Assembly: GCA_051880395.1 (NCBI GenBank)
Contig: JBJENW010000298.1
Location: 1-8,659, forward strand
Length of the DNA: 8,659 nt
From: JBJENW01 sp051880395
GTDB taxonomy: Bacteria; Bacillota; Clostridia; Lachnospirales; Lachnospiraceae
Direction: 5' to 3'
This document shows positions 5,977 through 8,659 of the stretch, piece after piece; the first letter of the stretch is position 1, and the number at the start of each line of letters is the position of its first letter. The notes under the pieces are model-generated. The model was not told the origin of the DNA and searched no databases. It worked only from the letters and a program-made list of their open reading frames with translations. Position numbers and translations under genes: made by a program.

Positions 5977-7335
5977 CTATGCAAATAATGAAATAATAAG
6001 TGCCACCAAAAATCCTGTTCCACCTACCAAAGTTTCCATCACTGTCCATGTCTTAAAAGTAGTTTTTTCATCCATACCAACCAGAGATTTCACCAACCAG
6101 AAACCAGAATCGTTAAAGTGTGAACATACTGTTGCTCCACCTGCTACAGCAGCGGTTGTACATGCCAGATAAAGTGGTGACAGATCTGCAATACCAGGCA
6201 TAGCTGCAACAATTCCAGCCGCCATTGTCATGGCAACTGTTGCCGAGCCGACACAAATTCTAACAAGTGCCGCAACCACAAACGCTACTACTACAATTGG
6301 CAGATTAGCGGAGGCAACTGCATTTCCAATTACTTCTCCAAGTCCGGAATACTGAAGCATGTAACGAAGTACACCACCACAGGCAGTTACCAGAAGAATC
6401 AGTCCTGTAGGCTCCAAAGATTTTGTCATGATCTTTTCCAGTTCTTCTGTAGAATATCCATGCTTGATTCCAAGAACCAACATTGCTACAATCGTTGCAA
6501 TAAGAAGTGCTACAAATGGTTCACCAAGAAACGCAAAGATTGGTGCCACACTACTTAATGCCGGAACAACTCCTGAGATCGAATCAAGGATAATCAACAC
6601 AAGTGGAATTAGAATAATTCCAACAATCGTCCAGAACTTTGGAAGTTTAGATTCATCGATGTCTTCCTGCTCTGCTATATGCTCTGGGACCTGAATCATA
6701 TATTTTTTCCCACAAATAGATCCCCATACAGGTCCTGCAACAATCATAGAAAAAATACCACAGCAAATGCCAACCAAAATAACCCAACCCAATTCTACAT
6801 CCAACATAGTTGCTACCAGAACCGGACCCGGTGTAGGTGGTATAAATGCATGTCCTACCGCTAATCCTGCTAAAAGTGGAATTGCATAATAAAGTGATGA
6901 ACGACTTGTTCTTTTAGCAAGGGAAAAGGCCAACGGAATCAAAATAATCAATCCTGCATCGAAAAACACTGGCATAGCAATTACGAGACCAGTAATACCC
7001 AGGGCCCAGGCCGCCTTTTTATCTCCAAAACGTCTGACCATTGTTACTGCCAATGTCTGAGCACCTCCTGAGATTTCCAATATTGCTCCAAACATAGAAC
7101 CAAGTCCTACCAGAAGAGCAATTCCTTTTAAAGTATTTCCAATACCATCATTTACCGCAGTTACAATATCTTCGAAAGGCATTCCGGCAATCAATCCAAT
7201 TGCAATTGCCCCCACAAGAATTGAAACCATTGCCTGTATTTTAAATTTAATAATTAGCACCAGCAGAATCGCAAGTCCTATCACAGCCGCCAAAATCAGG
7301 CGAGTTGGGTCTAAAGTCGCAGTACCACTAGACAT
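5977..7335 (-). CDS. gntP: GntP-family gluconate:H+ permease
   Basis: A 452-residue integral membrane transporter of the GntP family, importing gluconate or a related aldonate by proton symport. Hydrophobic segments cover almost the whole length (12 or more helices by eye). The only long polar loop is at about 210-232, after the sixth or seventh helix. Family landmarks are PVFFDAG (122-128), HAFIPPTPGP (162-171) and SHFNDSGFWLV (405-415). The start is well supported by AAGGAGGA with an 8 nt spacer. It is the first gene of the operon, about 104 nt downstream of the predicted transcription start, and the dehydratase ATG follows 37 nt after its stop. The permease is the best clue that the operon uses an aldonate such as D-gluconate; the exact substrate cannot be read from sequence. 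Confidence 0.93.
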   Translation of the reverse strand: MSSGTATLDPTRLILAAVIGLAILLVLIIKFKIQAMVSILVGAIAIGLIAGMPFEDIVTAVNDGIGNTLKGIALLVGLGSMFGAILEISGGAQTLAVTMVRRFGDKKAAWALGITGLVIAMPVFFDAGLIILIPLAFSLAKRTSRSSLYYAIPLLAGLAVGHAFIPPTPGPVLVATMLDVELGWVILVGICCGIFSMIVAGPVWGSICGKKYMIQVPEHIAEQEDIDESKLPKFWTIVGIILIPLVLIILDSISGVVPALSSVAPIFAFLGEPFVALLIATIVAMLVLGIKHGYSTEELEKIMTKSLEPTGLILLVTACGGVLRYMLQYSGLGEVIGNAVASANLPIVVVAFVVAALVRICVGSATVAMTMAAGIVAAMPGIADLSPLYLACTTAAVAGGATVCSHFNDSGFWLVKSLVGMDEKTTFKTWTVMETLVGGTGFLVALIISLFA

Positions 7336-7412
7336 AAAAAAGTCCTCCTTCGTTAACTATCATTTTCATTATTTAAATTTTGTTTCATCTACTTTCATAT
7401 TATCTCTTCCCC

Positions 7413-7436
7413 ATAACATCTGACGTCTTATGTTAT
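7413..7436. promoter_or_regulatory. Operator-like palindrome II, at the gntP transcription start
   Basis: A 24 bp palindrome centred on GACGTC (7422-7427), with arms ATAACAT and ATGTTAT; 20 of 24 positions obey the symmetry. It covers about +3 to +26 of the predicted gntP transcript. It includes ACATCTGACGT (7416-7426), which differs by one base from the core of palindrome I exactly 60 bp away. A repressor bound here would block elongation or promoter escape. Confidence 0.65.
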
Positions 7437-7445
7437 TGTGGCTTG

Positions 7446-7474
7446 ATTATATATTTTCCTTATTTTTCTTTCAA
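7446..7474 (-). promoter_or_regulatory. Strong sigma-A promoter of the gntP operon
   Basis: Minus strand TTGAAA (7474-7469), 17 bp spacer, TATAAT (7451-7446): a 5/6 and a perfect 6/6 match at ideal spacing. The start is expected near 7439. It lies just past the regulator's terminator and between two operator-like palindromes, as expected for a strong promoter held off by a repressor. No convincing CcpA (cre) site was seen by eye. Confidence 0.82.
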
Positions 7475-7489
7475 TACATCTGATGTATT
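7473..7489. promoter_or_regulatory. Operator-like palindrome I, at the gntP -35 box
   Basis: AATACATCTGATGTATT is a perfect inverted repeat (8+1+8) whose edge overlaps the -35 hexamer by two bases. Its core ACATCTGATGT recurs with one change at 7416-7426. Position and symmetry fit a site for a dimeric GntR-family regulator, most simply the one encoded just upstream. Confidence 0.7.
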
Positions 7490-7515
7490 TATTTCTTTTT
7501 CTGTTTTTAGCATAA

Positions 7516-7553
7516 AAAAAAAGCGATTTTCAAAAAAAACAATCGCTTTTTTT
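7516..7553 (-). terminator. Rho-independent terminator after the GntR gene
   Basis: A perfect 13 bp stem (7516-7528 with 7541-7553) closes a 12 nt loop. The GC-bearing part is GCGATT/AATCGC. Minus-strand RNA ends with nine U residues (7522-7514); the mirror A/T-runs could also terminate plus-strand RNA. It lies 53 nt beyond the regulator stop, so the regulator and the gntP operon are separate transcripts. Confidence 0.85.
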
Positions 7554-7605
7554 GTGTATTTTTGCCATTAGTTCAAAAAATACGTTTGGAAAACACCCTT
7601 TTTCA

Positions 7606-8307
7606 TCAGACGTTTTTTTCAAGAATATTCTTAATCGTCTGTCGATTATATGTCAAATGCATAATCATCGCACATCTGGCACCAACCATATCCCTTTGTA
7701 AAATAGCCTTTGTAATCGCTCTATGACTCTCTATTGTTTCATCCTTCAACATTCTATGAGTGATATTGGCAAAAGTCATAACAGCTGTATTAATTACCGG
7801 AATCAAAATCTCAACAACCTGATTTTTACTGCACCGCGCAATGCAGGTATGGAACTCTATATCTTTGCTGATATGATTGTGTCCCGCCATATATAGCCGC
7901 TCGACCTCTTCACAAAGTTTTTTCAGACGTCCCAGTTCTTCCTCCGTTGCATTCCTACAGGCAAGTGCCGCTATTTCTGGTTCAATCATCAAACGCACGT
8001 CAAACAAATCCAGTGCCAGACGATATTTATCCTCAATTTTTCCAAATCCTAGCGGATCTTCTTCCAGAGGACATGTGTTAATCACATATGTTCCAGAACC
8101 TCTTCGCACCTCCAGAATTCCGCGGGATACCAACCCTTTCACAGCTTCCCTAATGGTACTTCTGCCCACTCCGAACTGCTCGGCTAATTCAAATTCATTC
8201 GGAATCTTCTGCCCCGGCTCTACAGGTTTCTCAAGAATATATTTCATCAGTTCATCTTCCGTTTTCTCTCCCAGAGATTTCCTATCAGCTTTTTCAATAT
8301 AAGCCAT
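7606..8307 (-). CDS. GntR-family (FadR/FCD subfamily) transcriptional regulator
   Basis: A 233-residue DNA-binding regulator. Residues ~15-77 form the GntR winged helix-turn-helix: KIPNEFELAEQFGVGRSTIR, then EAVKGLVSRGILEVRRGSGTYV. Residues ~98-225 form an FCD ligand-binding domain whose usual metal ligands are visible as Asp149 and His153 (KDIEFH), His195 (ESHRAI) and His217 (MHLTYN). FCD regulators usually sense small carboxylates or sugar acids, which suits a gluconate or KDG operon. I use the ATG at 8307 because AAGGTGGGG lies directly upstream. The ATG at 8334 has no ribosome binding site and would put that site inside the gene. It has its own promoter and terminator and is transcribed toward the operon it probably controls, most likely as a repressor relieved by a pathway intermediate. 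The target and ligand are inferred. Confidence 0.9.
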   Translation of the reverse strand: MAYIEKADRKSLGEKTEDELMKYILEKPVEPGQKIPNEFELAEQFGVGRSTIREAVKGLVSRGILEVRRGSGTYVINTCPLEEDPLGFGKIEDKYRLALDLFDVRLMIEPEIAALACRNATEEELGRLKKLCEEVERLYMAGHNHISKDIEFHTCIARCSKNQVVEILIPVINTAVMTFANITHRMLKDETIESHRAITKAILQRDMVGARCAMIMHLTYNRQTIKNILEKNV

Positions 8308-8343
8308 TTCCCCACCTTCTTCATATGAAATCATTTTTCAGAT

Positions 8344-8361
8344 ATTATTAGTCTTAATAAT
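8344..8361. promoter_or_regulatory. AT-rich dyad in the GntR 5' leader
   Basis: ATTATTA and TAATAAT form a perfect 7+7 inverted repeat around GTCT. It sits just downstream of the predicted regulator transcription start. It could be a second operator or simply chance symmetry in AT-rich DNA. Confidence 0.3.
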
Positions 8362-8375
8362 TTTCTATAAAATTG

Positions 8376-8404
8376 ATTTTAGATGATTTTTAAATGGAAC
8401 TCAA
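8376..8404 (-). promoter_or_regulatory. Sigma-A promoter of the GntR regulator
   Basis: Minus strand TTGAGT (8404-8399), 17 bp spacer, TAAAAT (8381-8376): 4/6 and 5/6 matches at ideal spacing, with the start near 8369 and a leader of about 62 nt. The -35 overlaps one arm of the palindrome at 8400-8418, which suggests autoregulation. Confidence 0.6.
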
Positions 8405-8418
8405 GTACGGTACTTGAG
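8400..8418. promoter_or_regulatory. Perfect 19 bp palindrome over the GntR -35 box
   Basis: CTCAAGTACGGTACTTGAG reads the same on both strands apart from its central base (9+1+9). It covers five of the six -35 bases of the regulator's promoter. The sequence is unrelated to the ACATCTGATGT core at the gntP promoter, so a different protein or a different binding mode may be involved. Confidence 0.65.
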
Positions 8419-8435
8419 AAAATTAAAACTTTCAT

Positions 8436-8477
8436 AGAAAACCCCTGCATTCATCGTTTTTACAATGTATGCAGGGG
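8436..8477 (-). terminator. Hairpin terminator, right copy
   Basis: Same stem as in the left repeat (8442-8454 with 8465-8477, one mismatch), followed on the minus strand by TTTTCT. It would end transcription arriving from the gene at the right edge and so insulate the regulator promoter. Confidence 0.6.
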
Positions 8478-8492
8478 CGAGTAGCAATATGC
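8464..8492 (-). promoter_or_regulatory. Sigma-E promoter, right copy, facing the GntR gene
   Basis: GCATATT (8492-8486), 14 bp spacer, CATACATT (8471-8464), fully preserved from the left copy. A transcript from near 8457 would run through the regulator's own promoter region into the regulator gene. Confidence 0.68.
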
Positions 8493-8569
8493 GGCAACAC
8501 AATCATACAAAATAAACTTAATAATATTATTTATTTGACTACTTTAATAAATATTTTCCAGCCTTTCAC

Positions 8570-8659
8570 TCACCTTCCACACTCAACAGATTCTGTTCGA
8601 CCATTTCTTTTAATAAGCACTTTATAGTAGAATACGCTCACTTTCCGATCAGATCCATG
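8570..8659 (-). CDS. C-terminal 29 residues of an unidentified protein, partial
   Basis: One minus-strand frame stays open from the right edge to a TGA at 8570-8572 and reads basic and hydrophilic: DRKVSVFYYKVLIKRNGRTE. The alternating VSVFYYKVLI stretch looks like a beta strand. I do not recognise a family. A frame of only 29 codons could be open by chance, but it ends 25 bp before the repeat, where a gene end would be expected. Confidence 0.3.
   Translation of the reverse strand, partial: HGSDRKVSVFYYKVLIKRNGRTESVECGR

Larger units (their letters stand above)
8429..8544. repeat. Direct repeat, right copy (spoIIID promoter region)
   Basis: This is the partner of 1165-1276, offset by 7264 bp over most of its length, with four substitutions and one 4 bp insertion (ATTT, near 8533). 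It keeps the sigma-E promoter, the hairpin, AGGGG and ATGAAAG, then diverges from spoIIID immediately. With the left copy it brackets the regulator and the complete sugar-acid operon. Confidence 0.93.

Noticed and set aside
7380..7571. 63-codon plus-strand frame in the gntP upstream region
   Set aside because: It covers the promoter, both operators and the terminator, is Phe/Lys/Ser-rich from A/T-runs, and has no ribosome binding site.
7877..8302. 141-codon plus-strand frame, Ser-rich
   Set aside because: Antisense to the GntR regulator, with low-complexity composition typical of a shadow frame.
8308..8334. Upstream ATG for the GntR regulator, adding nine residues
   Set aside because: It has no ribosome binding site, while AAGGTGGGG sits just before the ATG at 8307.
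1..8659. CRISPR array, tRNA, rRNA or insertion sequence
   Set aside because: I saw no regularly spaced short repeats, no cloverleaf-like sequence, and no transposase or terminal inverted repeats. The only long repeat is the flanking pair.

Overview
The window looks like chromosome of a low-GC, spore-forming Firmicute, most likely a clostridium of the Lachnospiraceae type. The reasons are AT-rich intergenic DNA, strong AGGAGG-type ribosome binding sites, classical sigma-A promoters, a recognisable 5' end of spoIIID and two consensus sigma-E promoters. Every gene I can support lies on the minus strand, so transcription runs from right to left.

Right edge to regulator (8659 to 7606): a C-terminal scrap of an unidentified protein enters from the right edge. 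It is followed by one copy of a ~112 bp repeat carrying a sigma-E promoter and a hairpin. Next come a sigma-A promoter whose -35 overlaps a perfect 19 bp palindrome, a GntR/FCD-family regulator, and a rho-independent terminator.

Central operon (7474 to 1285): a near-consensus sigma-A promoter bracketed by two palindromic operators spaced 60 bp apart drives five tightly packed genes. In order they are a GntP gluconate permease, an IlvD/Edd-family dehydratase, a PfkB kinase, a KDPG aldolase and a second, quite different PfkB kinase. No gluconokinase is present. The set reads as a semi-phosphorylative Entner-Doudoroff route: gluconate is imported, dehydrated to 2-keto-3-deoxygluconate (KDG), phosphorylated to KDPG, and cleaved to pyruvate plus glyceraldehyde 3-phosphate.

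Left flank (1276 to 1): the second copy of the repeat lies 8 bp beyond the last stop codon. It runs into a spoIIID gene cut off after about 38 family-like codons. A terminator follows, then a separate transcription unit with its own promoter, a possible 36-residue ORF, and a LEM-3-like GIY-YIG nuclease gene that runs off the left edge.

The most unusual point is architectural. The whole regulator-plus-catabolic module (about 7.15 kb) lies between direct repeats that are the promoter region of the sporulation gene spoIIID. The same 36 bp in each repeat can act as a sigma-E promoter and as a terminator hairpin that would hide the spoIIID ribosome binding site in read-through RNA. All assignments come from reading the sequence and remembered family features; no database search was run.
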